NCBI GenBank assembly: GCA_040285825.1
Contig: JAUPSS010000004.1
Coordinates: forward strand, 868,001-932,000
From: Eukaryota sp. TZLM1-RC
Lineage: Eukaryota; Metamonada: BaSk clade
Direction: 5' to 3'
DNA: 64,000 bases
This document shows, piece after piece, positions 30,658 to 41,344 of this stretch. The notes under the pieces are model-generated. The model was not told the origin of the DNA, searched no databases, and saw nothing but the letters and a program-made list of their open reading frames with translations. Each line of letters opens with the position of its first letter. The stretch's first letter is position 1. Both the position numbers and the translations under genes were made by a program.

Positions 30658-31048
30658 TTTTGTTTCAATTTTAATCGAGATAGATTACTTGTTATCATCT
30701 GCTATATTATCTCTTGCTCGTTTCATGAAAGAAAAACTTATTTCCAGTCAATTCTTTTGCGCTGATTTGGAATATCAAGACACAGAATAATAAGTTTGTT
30801 CTACAATTACTGCATTGAAATTATTACTAGTGTATTGTTGCATTAAGTCCATTTTTAATAAAATTCCGGAATTTTATGACAATCGGGTCTCTTGTCAATC
30901 TCTTTCAATCAACTGATGGGGTTTGAGTAGGTAAAAGCATTAGTTGAGGAAAACTATAGTTCAATTTGGGTCATGATGACGTGTCACCAACTCATTTCGA
31001 AACTTACTATATCCAAAACCATTCTCCCCACAACCACCCCTACACATC
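30658..31048 (+). promoter_or_regulatory. Kinase gene 3 upstream region (copy of gene 2 promoter)
   Basis: Nearly identical to 10789-11190. It includes TGCGCTGATTTGGAATAT, TCCGGAATTTTAT, the GATGGGGTTTGAGTAGGTAA core near 30915, and the last 80 bases before the ATG. The main change is the loss of about 12 bp (CATCAACCACCT type) just before the start. Confidence 0.75.
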
Positions 31049-33691
31049 ATGTCTTCACACTCTAAACACTCCTGTCCTGAAATCGATCCTGTCGATATTG
31101 AACTAGGCGAGAAGATCGGCCAAGGAGGCTCTGCTATTGTCCACTCTGCCAAATGGTTCTGCCTTGCCGTCGCCATCAAGCTCGTCTTTCTCACGGACGA
31201 AGGGAAAGCCAAACTCAAGAAAGAAATCTCTCTCCTCTCCATGTTGAACAGTCCTGCCATCCTCCGTGTCTTCGGAGTAACCTACATTGACGATAAGATC
31301 GGCATAGTAATGGAGCTTGCTACATCTTCTCTCAAGGTTCCCTCTTCTTTAACAAACCAAAATCTCGCCATTGCCAAAGAACTTTGCTGTGCCATGAAGG
31401 TCCTCCATTTGAAAACTGTCATCCACGGTGACCTCAAGCCACAAAACATCTTGCTCGTAAATGGCCAAATTCGACTCGCCGACTTTGGTACTTCAAAAAT
31501 CATTGCTGATCACACTGTCAATTCTTCTTCTCTCACCTTTACCCCTAAATATGCCGCTCTAGAGGTTTTTGACAATAGAATCACTGAAGCTTCTGATATT
31601 TATTCTATTGGGGTAATTTTATATGAATTACTTACTAATAAAGTAGCTTTTGAGGGTTTAAATACTCAATTTTCTCTATTGGGTGCTAAGTATCAGGGAA
31701 AAGAGCTTCCATTTGATCAAGAAGATCCACAAATTTTGAAAAATTTGGTTAATGATTGTATGTCCAGTGATCCCTCAAAAAGACCAAATATTGACCAAAT
31801 AATTCATCAATTAAGTTTATTGGATAATTATGCTGAAGAATTGCCTTTGATAAATGAATTTAATCCCAATTTAAGGCAAAATTGTCTGAATTGTGCTGAA
31901 AAAGACCAAATTATTGAGGATTTAAATCAGACAATTCAAGAATTAACTCAAGAAATTCAAAATTTACACCAGGCTCAATCTAATTTTCATGAATTAAACC
32001 AAGAATTAACACTTCAGAACTCTAATCTTGTCTCTACAAATCAAGAATTAAGCCAAACTCTGGTTGAAAAGGATCAAGAAATCAATAATAGAGATCAATT
32101 AATAAATGATTTGAGAATAGAAATTACCGACTCAAACTCCAAAATTGACGAACTTTTCCAAAAAGAAAATGAATTAAAAGAACAAATTAATTCAATCCAA
32201 ATTTGCCATAATAATATTACAGAAAATCAGAATTTTGGTAATCCTAACCAAATATTAGCTGATGATAGTTCTTCTAATGAGGACCAAGAAGAGATCAATA
32301 GTAGTGATTGTGACCAAAATTTGGAGGGTGGGTTTGAAAATTTAGAAGTTGAGTCAAGTGATGATGATACATCTGAACAAATGTTTGAAAAAGGATTGGA
32401 ATTTTACAATGATAAACACTACCAAGAAGCAGTTTATTGGTGGAGAAGAGGTGATGAAGCTGGTGATGAAGATGCTATGTTTAATTTAGGTGTTTGTTAT
32501 GACCAAGGTCTTGGTGTAGAAAAGGATTACCAACAAGCATTTTATTGGTATAGCAAGGCAGCTGAAGCTGGTAATAGTGTAGCTATGTTTAATTTAGGTG
32601 GTTGTTATAGAGATGGAAAAGGTGTTGGTCATGACCATCAACAAGCCTTTTATTGGTTCAAAAAAGCTGCTGATGCTGGTCATGCTGGAGGTATGAATGA
32701 TTTAGGTTTTTGTTATGAACATGGCCTTGCTGTAGAAAAGGATTACCAACAAGCATTTTATTGGTATAGCAAGGCAGCTGAAGCTGGTAATAGTGTAGCT
32801 ATGTTTGATTTAGGTTGTTGTTATAGAGATGGAAAAGGTGTTGATCAAAACCATCAACAGGCTTTTTATTGGTTCAAAAAAGCTGCTGATGCTGGTCATG
32901 CTGGAGGTATGATTGGATTGGGTGATTGTTATCAACATGGTCTTGGTGTAGAAAAGGATTACCAACAAGCATTTTATTGCTATAGCAAGGCAGCTGAAGC
33001 TGGTAATAGTGTAGCTATGTTTAATTTAGGTTGTTGTTATAGTTCTGGCGAAGGTGTTGATCAAGACCATCAACAAGCTTTTTATTAGTTCAAAAAAGCT
33101 GCTGATGCTGGTGATGAAGATGCTATGTTTGATTTAGGCTGTTGTTATGACCGAGGTCTTGGTGTAGAAAAGGATTATCAACAAGCTTTTCATTGGTATA
33201 ACAAGGCTGCTGATGCTGGTCATGCTGGAGGTATGATTGGATTGGGTGATTGTTATCAACATGGTCTTGGTGTAGAAAAGAATTACCAATAAGCCTTTCA
33301 TTGGTATAGCAAGGCAGCTGAAGCTGGTATTAGTTTTGCTATGCGTAATTTAGGTTGTTGTTATCACCATGGTCTTGGTGTAGAAAAGGATTATCAACAA
33401 GCTTTTCATTGGTATAGCAAGGCAGCTGAAGCCGATGATGAAGAAGCTATGTTTTATATAGGTAATTGGTATGAACACGGTTACGGTGTACCTAAAGACC
33501 TTTACCAAGCTATTAAATGGTACGATAAGGCCAAGAATGCTGGTTTTTCTAAAGCTGCTGAAGGGATAGAAGATTGTAAAAGAAGGCTTGGTCTTCTTGA
33601 TGCTGAAACAAAAGTTAGCTCTTTTGGTCCTTCTTCCACTACTGGCCAAACAAATCCATTTAGTGGAAGTTTACCTACCTCCACCCTTTAA
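31049..33691 (+). pseudogene. TKL-type kinase with Sel1 repeats (gene 3), two in-frame stops
   Basis: The intact part (31049-33088) gives 679 residues: kinase domain with KIGQGGSAIVH loop, VAIK, HGDLKPQN, DFGTSK and AALE; a coiled coil like that of gene 2; an acidic linker; and seven Sel1 units. The frame then meets TAG at 33086 where other repeats have TGG (YWF), and TAA at 33290 where others have CAA (YQQAF). The rest of the Sel1 array stays in the same frame to 33691, ending in a distinct tail with GPSSTTGQTNPFSGSLPTST. Both stops are single transitions. Either the gene is a young pseudogene, or it makes a shorter kinase with a curtailed solenoid, or readthrough occurs. Other genes here stop at TAA, TAG and TGA, so codon reassignment is unlikely. 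Full length would be 880 codons. Confidence 0.85.
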
Positions 33692-33771
33692 TTTTCCTTT
33701 TATATAGAATAACAAAATAAGATAAATTAATTATAGATTAATTATCCTTTAATTTGTAAAAAAAATTTAAT

Positions 33772-33990
33772 ATGTTTGATACTTTTTTTTCTCAACCTTT
33801 GTCCTTTCTTAACCCTTTAAACACTCAATCTACTACATCTTTATTTGGTGGAGGTGCCCAATGCAATACATTCAGCACAAATCCTTTTGCTATCGGACTT
33901 TTGGGTGATGATTTCAGCAACTTTCGACCGCACAAAGGAATCAGTAGAAGTGTTGTAAGAAAGCAAAAGTTTTTCAAAGAAAAAAGTTAA
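33772..33990 (+). CDS. Small Phe/Gly-containing open frame
   Basis: A 72-residue frame with TSLFGGGAQCNTFSTNPFAI and a basic end (SVVRKQKFFKEKS). SLFGGG and NPF-type words loosely recall FG-repeat proteins and the TNPFSG tail of gene 3 just upstream. It runs into the kinase-linker relic that follows and may be part of the same dead gene. Confidence 0.3.
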   Translation: MFDTFFSQPLSFLNPLNTQSTTSLFGGGAQCNTFSTNPFAIGLLGDDFSNFRPHKGISRSVVRKQKFFKEKS

Positions 33991-34962
33991 AGAAATTGCC
34001 TTCAGTTAATGAATTCAATCCAATTACAAAACAAAATTGTCACATTTGCGCTGAAAAAACCCAAACAATTAAAACCTTGAATCAAAGAAAACAAACTTTT
34101 CGCGAAGCTAACATCGGTATAAAACAGACAAACGAAGAATTTAAATTACGAAATCAAGAATAAACTCAAAAATTATCTCATCTTTGTTCTAGAATCGAAG
34201 AACCCGATTCGTGAATGGGCAGGAGCAACAAATAAATCTGATTTGTAGGGGCTTCACCGCTAAAGAAATGATGCGAAAAGGTTTAACGTCGCACAGGAAA
34301 AAACAATACCTTCAGTCTTTTATTTGGTACCAAGAAGCTGCCGATGGTGGTTACGCTGTTGTATGTATCATTTAGGCATTTATCATGACAATTGTAGCTG
34401 TGTTCACCAGGACTTTTCTCAGGCGGTTTTATGGTTCCAAAAAGCAGCTGAACTGGGACACATGAATTGCTCAACACAGAAATGTTTGAAAAAGGATTGG
34501 AATTTTATAATGATGAACGCTACCAAGAAGCAGTTTTTTGGTGGAGAAGAGGTGCTGATGCTGGTAATGGTTATGCTATGTTTAATTTAGGTTATTATTA
34601 TAAAGCTGGCAAAGGTGTTGATCAAGACCATCAACAAGCTTTTTCATGGTTCAAAAAAGCTGCTGATGCTGGTAATGCTTATGCTATGGTTGAAGTAGGC
34701 CGTTGTTATCGCTATGGTCATGGTGTTGAACAATACTATTCTCAAGCAGCGTTTTTACCAAAAAGCTGCTGAATTGGGTAATGAGTATGGAATGTTTAAT
34801 TTAGGTAATCGTTATGAACACGGTAAAGGTGTACCTCAAGACCTTCACCAAGCTATTGAATGGTACGAAAAGGTCAAGGATGCTGGTTATCCAGGAGCTG
34901 CTAAAAGGGTAGAACGTTGTAAAAGAAAGCTTACCAGAAGTTCAAGAAGTAGAAGATTATAA
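33991..34962 (+). pseudogene. Kinase-Sel1 relic (linker and Sel1 tail)
   Basis: Begins with ELPSVNEFNPITKQNCHICA, the post-kinase linker of the family (ELPLINEFNPNLRQNCQNCA in gene 1), then a stop-ridden coiled coil. Sel1 units follow at 34255-34480 (FIWYQEAADGGYA, SQAVLWFQKAAELGHMN), 34467-34772 (EFYNDERYQEAVFWWRRGAD and more) and 34714-34962, ending KLTRSSRSRRL. Frames shift at about 34360, 34475 and 34750. The kinase domain is missing. AATAAA follows at about 34979. The long duplication starts inside this gene at 34750. Confidence 0.8.
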
Positions 34963-35019
34963 GGTACTGTGGTCTATTCAATAAATAACTTTGTTTATTA
35001 ATGTTTTCTTTTAGTCATA

Positions 35020-35500
35020 GATGAAGCTTACGTCATGACGTCATAAAAAATCATGAATTTTGTATTTTTTAACCATTTTATTCTACCGAGAAACTAAACA
35101 ACAAAATTAAAATTCTCTCTGCACAACACATATCAGCCAAAAAGAATTGACTAAAAGTTTTTCCTTCCTAAAAACGACCAAGAAATAATAAAGCAGAAGA
35201 CATATAGAGAACAACACCTTTAAAAATTGAAAACACAATTCTGTTCTGCCAAAATTCTTCCTGTACGTTGTTTTACAATTTCAAATAAATTATCCAAAAA
35301 AGATAAAGCAAGTGGTCCAAGCGTTCAATGTAGGGAAAAGGCAAATGGACAAAGGACTCAATGAGTGTAAAATTCAGCATTCGAGGAAACCAATTTTGCC
35401 TTATATTTATCAATTTTAGTGTTTTCGGCAACAGCCAACAAAACAAAAGAGGTTCTAACGGATCACTTTGCTTCACACCACTTGATGAAATCAAAATGCA
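35020..35500 (-). mobile_element. RLE retroelement scrap (RT motif and C-terminus joined)
   Basis: The minus frame starts SSSGVKQSDPLEPLLFCW, a version of RT motif B (SSGVKQGDPLGP) with G to S and G to E changes. After degenerate sequence it continues FWQNRIVFSIFKGVVLYMSS, the extreme C-terminus seen elsewhere. The middle of the protein is deleted. A dead, internally deleted copy in repeat A. Confidence 0.7.
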
Positions 35501-36346
35501 AAATTACCGAAAGCGGGATTTTTAGTTTTGGCCAAGCCAAGTCTTACTTCATAGTCCAAGCCTTCATATAATTTAACCAGATGGTGCTGAAGCTTTTTCA
35601 AGCAAAAACGTAAATTTGGAAGTGATCGGGTGGGAATTTTTTTGAACATTTTGAGGAAAACACTGAATCCAGATATCACTAGGCAAATTATCTAATTCGA
35701 TTTGAAGTTGATTCAAATAAAAATTTGATTCACCATTGATCAGATGAACATCAAAAGGAAACCTTTGGAAAAATTCAAAAACAAAATTTTTACCACCTCC
35801 CAAAAATGCTGCTTTACACAGAATCGAAGATTTGGTGAATCCAATTCCACCCAAATCTGCTGAACAAAATACATGACTTCGAATTAAAGATTCATTTACT
35901 TCTAATAAAGAAAAAAATTTGACTCGAAGTTTGTTAAAAGATCTGCAAAAATTGAGAGATACCGATGGGGAGTTGACCTTAAAAGATGAGTGAATTTTCC
36001 AGAATAACAAATTTTTAAAATAAAAAATTTGATGTGTTTCTCAATGTCACATTCAGCAATAAAACTAAGATCCTTGTCAAACTTCTCCAATAAATTGTTT
36101 AACTGGGAATAAATTTCATCCAAATTGCCAAGCCAACATCCAAGAAACTTAAAAGCTTGTTGGTCATAATTGATAAAAGGAATCTGAGTTCCACCAATCA
36201 TCAAAGATTGTTTTTCTCTACCAATCAAGAGACATTTAGATGGGTTCAAAGCTAATCCAATTTCTTTGTATTTCGCCGCAATGTCTTCAGAGACCCAAAA
36301 GAACCAATAATAGAAATGTCATCCATATAGGCAACAATACGCAAAT
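35491..36346 (-). mobile_element. RLE retroelement fragment (RT motif C to knuckle-proximal region)
   Basis: From 36346 on the minus strand: LRIVAYMDDISIIGSFGSL (RT catalytic motif C, YMDD), NPSKCLLIGREKQSLMIGG, FKFLGCWLGNLDEIYSQL, LKICYSGKFTHLLRSTP, SADLGGIGFTKSSILCKAAF and YEVRLGLAKTKNPAFGNFAF. Split in copy A by single-base changes near 35950 and 35640. It stops before the zinc knuckle and endonuclease, where sequence switches to another fragment. Confidence 0.8.
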
Positions 36347-36359
36347 CTTTTTTTTTAAA

Positions 36360-38184
36360 GAACTGGAATATTTATTGAGATAAAAATAACCATCTAGAAT
36401 TCAATATCCTCCAAACAAGCGTCACTATAACTGAACCTACTCACAGCATTACGTTCATATTCTACACCAATAGCTAAAAGTGCCTTTGAAATCATTGTTG
36501 GAATAGACTTGAAAATGCAAAAAACAATTCTATTTAACCAGAAAGTGGAGTTCATTGTTTTACCAGACCTATTCAGTAACACTTTTTAAAATTTTCCAAA
36601 AAGTGCAAGCCTGAAGGTCCAATATTGCCAAAAAGAGAAATTGCAAACGGCACAAACTGATATTTCACATGTTCCACTCTACCTAACTGTGCCAAAGGTT
36701 CTTCATATTTTTTTATCTTCTTTTTTTCGGCGTTAGATAACGGCGAGTCAGCGGAATACACTAAACGAGCAGCAGAATTTTTGCAAACATCCACTGAGAC
36801 AACGTCTACAACATTGAGAACACCAACGATCCCTGGAGCTACTAAATCTGCCCTTCTTTTTACCAAAGGAATCATCAGTTTGATCTGAAGACAGCTTACG
36901 TACTAGTGGCTCAATAAATGCCTCTATATTGAAACTTTTGCACATGGCATATAATTGATCACGAACTGAGTCGTGAACAAGTGAGCGATAAGTTATGAAA
37001 TACTTACAGTTTAAAAATATGGGAAAGCGTAACAACACTCTTGCAGCGACAAATTAAATCATTTGGCAATGAACAAGGCCATAGAAAACATCTCAATCTC
37101 ATTGCAGTGGTCCATTGGTGATCATTAAGTAGAAGGCCGTAAATGTTGGGAATTTGGGAGATTAAGCAACTTGAGCAACTGTCTTCAAGATCAATCAAAA
37201 AGTTTGCAAAAACGGGATTTTTTTCCTTAGCCAAGCTAAGACGTACAATATAATCCAAGTTTTCTAAAACTTTCAAAATTTTTTTCTGCAATTTTGCAAA
37301 AGTCAATGGTAAGGAGAGCAAGCTTCTTGAAGGAAGTTCCACAATATCAGAGGGGAAACATTTAGCCCAAATATTGGGTGAAAGAGTTTCAATTTCCTGT
37401 TGCAAAGAAATAAGATAGGAGCTGCCACAATTTTCAATGAGATGAATTTTTTCAGGAAAACGATTCACAAATTCATAAATAAAATTCTTTCCACCTCCAA
37501 TAAAAGCAGCTTTACAAAGGTAGCTTGACTTATGAAAATCAACACCACCAAAATTTGTACCACAAAAATGTGGCTTCGTAACTGAGATGCATCAATTTCC
37601 AATAATTTTGCTAAAAAATTAGTTCTTTGTTCATTAAAAATGCGACAGAACTCCAAGGAAATTGATGGTGATGTTGATCTCAAAATATGAGTAAATTTTC
37701 CAGAATAACACATTTTGAGGAAAAAGAATTTCAAATGTTTCTCAATATTTAAATTTTCTATTGATTCTAATTCATTTCCAAATTGAGTCAACAGAGTCGA
37801 AAGTTGGCTTTTGACTTCATCAATATTTCCGAGATAACAACCCAAAAAACGAAAACCAGACTGATCATAATTGATAAAGGGGACATTGACATCATTAATG
37901 AAAAAATCAATTGGTTCATGGCCAATAATCAAACATTTGGAGATATTCAATGAGAGACCAATATCTTCATAACGCTGTTGAATAAAAGTTGCTATTTGTT
38001 TCAGAATTGTAATAGGAGCAATTACAGAAATGTCAGCCATATATGCTACAATATCTATTTCTGGGAACTTTTCTTTCAATTCGCACATTAATGGATGAAT
38101 TGCCAGACAAAAGAAAAAAGGACCAAGTGGATCACCTTGTTTAACACCTGAAGACGAAAGCAGGTCAAAATTTTCATAGACCAA
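36360..38184 (-). mobile_element. RLE retroelement, RT motif B to C-terminus, motif C mutated
   Basis: Minus-strand order: SSSGVKQGDPLGPFFFCLAI (motif B), IVAYMADISVIAPITIL (motif C, YMAD instead of YMDD), the thumb and connector (FRFLGCYLGNIDEVKSQL, GKFTHILRSTSP), a knuckle (CRCKSVVTLSH...), SLVHDSVRDQLYAMCKSF, the endonuclease block (RADLVAPGIVGV...VDVVSVDV) and the C-terminus ending CLEDIEF. The tail is CAATAAATATTCCAGTT. Broken in copy A by homopolymer changes near 36584, 36858, 37015, 37450 and 37565. The lost Asp would abolish polymerase activity. Confidence 0.85.
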
Positions 38185-38189
38185 TACGC

Positions 38190-38700
38190 AAATCAGGGAA
38201 ATCTTGTTGTGTCATTTTCATAATATTATGAATAGCCAAACAAAACAGCAAAGGGCCAAGAGGATCACCTTGTTTCACACCAGAAGAAGATTCAAGGGTA
38301 AAGGAGTCAAAAATTCAGTCTGATTTTTTTCTATAAAATAAATAAAAATATGCAGAAAGTTCAGGAAAATCTTGGAGAAGCACATCAAAAATACAATTAC
38401 GTTTCACAGAATTGAAAGCATTTTTGAAATCCAAACTGAAAATATATTGATGTTGTTGACTATTGAAAAAAACATCTGAAGTCATTGAAGCAACAGAAGC
38501 ACCTTCAACAGTTTTTATACCAAATTGGAAAGGCTTCAAATAGTCCCTTGCTTTAGTAGAAATTCTGTTAAAAATAAGCGAAGAAAGCAATCTGGTTAAA
38601 GACTCTCCAATAGCAATTGGTCTAACTCCATCAGGTTTGTCACCTTTACCAGGTTTAACTAAAGCAACTAAACTGCAGCAGCCAATTCAGGCGCAAAATC
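38190..38700 (-). mobile_element. RLE retroelement RT N-terminal half
   Basis: Minus strand from about 38670: KPGKGDKPDGVRPIAIGESL (RT start), SSLIFNRISTKARDYLKPFQ, IFSLDFKNAFNSVKR (motif A with catalytic Asp), a stop near 38315, then SSSGVKQGDPLGPLLFCLAI (motif B) and HNIMKMTQQDFPDLRI. It then joins the next fragment, which starts again at motif B. Motif B is thus present twice across the junction at about 38180, so the two halves come from different copies. Confidence 0.8.
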
Positions 38701-39115
38701 ATTGAAATAATGGAAAAGCAAGTTAAAAATTCTGGTTTATTGTTAGATTGTGATGTCACTTGAAGGCTCAAATCAGCAGCTGTGTAATGAATGAAGAGTA
38801 AATCCACTCCAAGGTGGTGGAAGAAATATTTTATATTTTTTAATTTTGGGAAAAAGCTGATAAAAATGATATTTTAACGGACAATTGTTCGAAAACAAAA
38901 ACAATTTATTATTAACCTTTATTTATTGGATTTTATTCAACAAAAATTAGAAAAACGTTGCAAAAATTATTACTGGTTTCGAACATGAGGGTCAATTTGA
39001 ACCATTTAAAGAGAAAAAGTTTTCGGGAAAAGATGTTGATCAATCTTATTGTAGTTATTTATTAAACATGCACACTTGACAAAAGAACTCTTAACCAATG
39101 GAACGAAATTCATTG
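38700..39115. other. Decayed 5' RLE sequence
   Basis: No intact frame. Minus-strand scraps (FLTCFSIISMILR, NKPEF) lie upstream of the RT start and are probably remains of the same element; TTATTGGATTTTATTCAACA near 38930 is AT-rich filler. Confidence 0.4.
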
Positions 39116-39119
39116 AACA

Positions 39120-39600
39120 GAGTATTCCTCTACAGAATCTTGATCTGCTTGCTGTCTAGCTAAGGTCTCTTACAGCATCATGAACCTTGCTTCTAAAAGT
39201 AATAAAATTTTTACAATTTAACAAATGAGTAATTGTAATTTTTCGAGAACATTTACAAATTAAATTATGAGGTTAATTTTTAGGCCAGATAAAGAAACGA
39301 AATCTCATATTCAGAGTCCAAGCAGAATCGGTTAAGCGAGTACCATAAACTTGAGGAATTGTTGTTACTAAGGCAGAAGAAGTACTGTCACACATATCTT
39401 GTAAAAAGATTTGCAAAAGCGGGATTCTTTTTCTTGGCCAAGCCAAGTCTAACATCAAAATCCAAGCTTTCAAAAATCTTTTACAATTTTTGTTGAAGTT
39501 TTTACAGCAAAACTGCAAATTAAAAAGAAAATGGCTTGAAATAAAGTAATATAATGTATACAATTTAACAGATGAGTAATTGAATTTTTCCGAATACATT
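39120..39600 (-). mobile_element. Chimeric RLE C-terminal fragment
   Basis: Minus strand: NLQFCCKNFNKNCKRFLKAW, SALVTTIPQVYGTRLTDSAW, CKCSRKITITHLLNC (CCHC knuckle), FRSKVHDAVRD. It then jumps to LARQQADQDSVEEYS, the C-terminus of the other RLE family (28216-30519). The endonuclease block between is missing. This is a join of two retroelement lineages at a GCTAGAC/AGAGAC-like border near 39168. Confidence 0.75.
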
Positions 39601-39694
39601 TACATATGGTGATCAATCCTCATTCCAATTTGAACAATATTTGACTAAAACTGAAAATAGATAAATGTAACATTAATAAACAAAGTTATTTATG

Positions 39695-39905
39695 AAATAA
39701 ACCACAGTACTTTATAATCTTCTACTTCTTGATCGTCTGGCAAACTTTTCTTTTTACAACGTTCTACCCTTTCAGCAGCTTTGGAAAAACCAGACTTCTT
39801 GGCCTTTTCGTACTATTTAATAGCTTGGTGAAGGTCTTTAGGTACACTTTTACCGTGTTCATAACAATTACCTGAATTAAACATGGCTATTTCGAAGTAC
39901 CAGAT
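39695..39905 (-). pseudogene. Sel1 tail relic
   Basis: Minus strand: NSGNCYEHGKSVPKDLHQAI, a stop, YEKAKKSGFSKAAERVERCK, then a tail ending in the conserved CACAGTACTTTATAATCTTC 3' sequence and AATAAA region of the kinase genes. The last 120 bases repeat at 40017-40130. Confidence 0.75.
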
Positions 39906-40076
39906 CTCAGTTTGAATTTAAGTGATCATTTGATATAGTTTGTCTTGGTTGGTTTTTAAATGCTAATTAATCATCATTTTTTTATCAAACAATATTTGAC
40001 TAAAACAGAAAATAAAAAAATGTAACATTAATAAACAAAGTTATTTATGAAATAAACCACAGTACTTTATAATCTT

Positions 40077-40547
40077 CTACTTCTTGATCGTCTGGCAAAC
40101 TTTCTTTTTCAACGTTCTACCCAATTCGGCAGCTTTTTGGTAATAAAACACTGCTTGAGAATAGTCTTGTTTAACACCAATACCATTGAAAAAACAACAA
40201 CCTAAACAATTCATTGCACTAGCATGACCAGAATCAGCACCTTTTTTGAACCAATAAAAAGCCTGTTGATGGTCTTGATCAATATCTTTGCCATCTCTAT
40301 AACAAACACCTAAATTAAACATAGCTCTACTATTACCAGCTTTAGCTGCCTTGCTAAACCAATAATAGGCTTGTTGGTAATCCTTTTCTACACCAAGACC
40401 ATGGTTATAACAACAACCTACTCTATTAATAGCACGAACATGGCCAGCATCAGCAGCTCTATGGAACCAAAAAACTGCTTCTTGGTAGTGTTCATTATAA
40501 TAAAATCCTTTTCCTTTTTCATACATTTCTTCAAATATGGACTGCAA
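40077..40547 (-). pseudogene. Sel1-repeat fragment joined to RT fragment
   Basis: A 156-residue minus frame: EKGKGFYYNEHYQEAVFWFH, then four Sel1 units (YQQAYYWFSKAAKAGNSRAM, QQAFYWFKKGADSGHASAM, YSQAVFYYQKAAELG) and a shifted tail. It matches the Sel1 array start of the kinase genes (EFYNDKHYQEAVFWW) but lacks kinase and coiled coil. At its 5' side the frame runs directly out of the retroelement sequence CSPYLKKCMKK, with no gap. Confidence 0.8.
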
Positions 40548-41010
40548 TTGGGAACTAACAGATGAGAATCATCAGGAAATCTACGATAAAATTCATAAAT
40601 AAAATTCTTGCCTCCATCCAAATTTGCTGAAGAAAATAAGTGACTTATCAACATTCCTGGTTCTACATCTAATAAATCAGCCAAAAATTCTGTTCTCAAT
40701 GAATTAAAGGAACGACAAAAATCTAATGCTATGGAAGGAGCACAAGATTTCCAAATGTGGGTTATTCTCCGAGTGTAGCAAATTTTAAGCACAAAAATTT
40801 AATGTTTTTCTAAATCTGAAGAAGAAATTGAATGAAGTTCAATTTTCCTTTTTTTTCCAAATAAGCTTGTAATTCATTCTGAAGTTGAGACACATTTGTT
40901 AACCAGCAACCAAGAAACTTAAAAGCATCACTACTATAATTAGTAAAAGGGACAATAGAATCGTTTATCACTAGATCTTTAGCAGAAGGCACATGCCAAT
41001 CAGAAGGCAT
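40548..41010 (-). mobile_element. RLE retroelement connector fragment
   Basis: Minus strand: DLVINDSIVPFTNYSSDAFK, FLGCWLTNVSQLQNELQAYL, then LKICYTRRITHIWKSCAPS, IALDFCRSFNSLRTEFLADL, SSANLDGGKNFIYEFYRRFP and PNCSPYL, where it joins the Sel1 fragment. It corresponds to the region between RT motif C and the knuckle, frameshifted near 40800. Confidence 0.75.
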
Positions 41011-41344
41011 GTGCTCGCATCACCATTTACACCATCAATTGTATTTTGCAGCAATAATTCCTCAGCTGACCGTGAAGCCCTTTGAGTCATATGAAGATTA
41101 AGTTTACGTCCTTTCTGTCTCACAGATTGAGTTAACGGTTAACATTCAATGAACTCCTTGAATATTACATCTTGTTTTGTATCAATCGGTACAGAAGTTG
41201 AATCAACACTGAGTGAATAACTACATTTATGCATAGTTTTGGGTTTTCTAATAGCTTTTGAGGTTATTTTTCCCCTTTTCCTCAGTAGCAGGTTCTTGTC
41301 TTACAATTTTTGCTGTTGACTTTCTTTTTTCTGGGTTGACTTTC

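Noticed and set aside
31049-33691. Alternative genetic code in which TAG and TAA are sense codons
   Set aside because: Intact genes in the window end at TAA and TAG in the expected places, and the two internal stops are single transitions of TGG and CAA seen in sister repeats.
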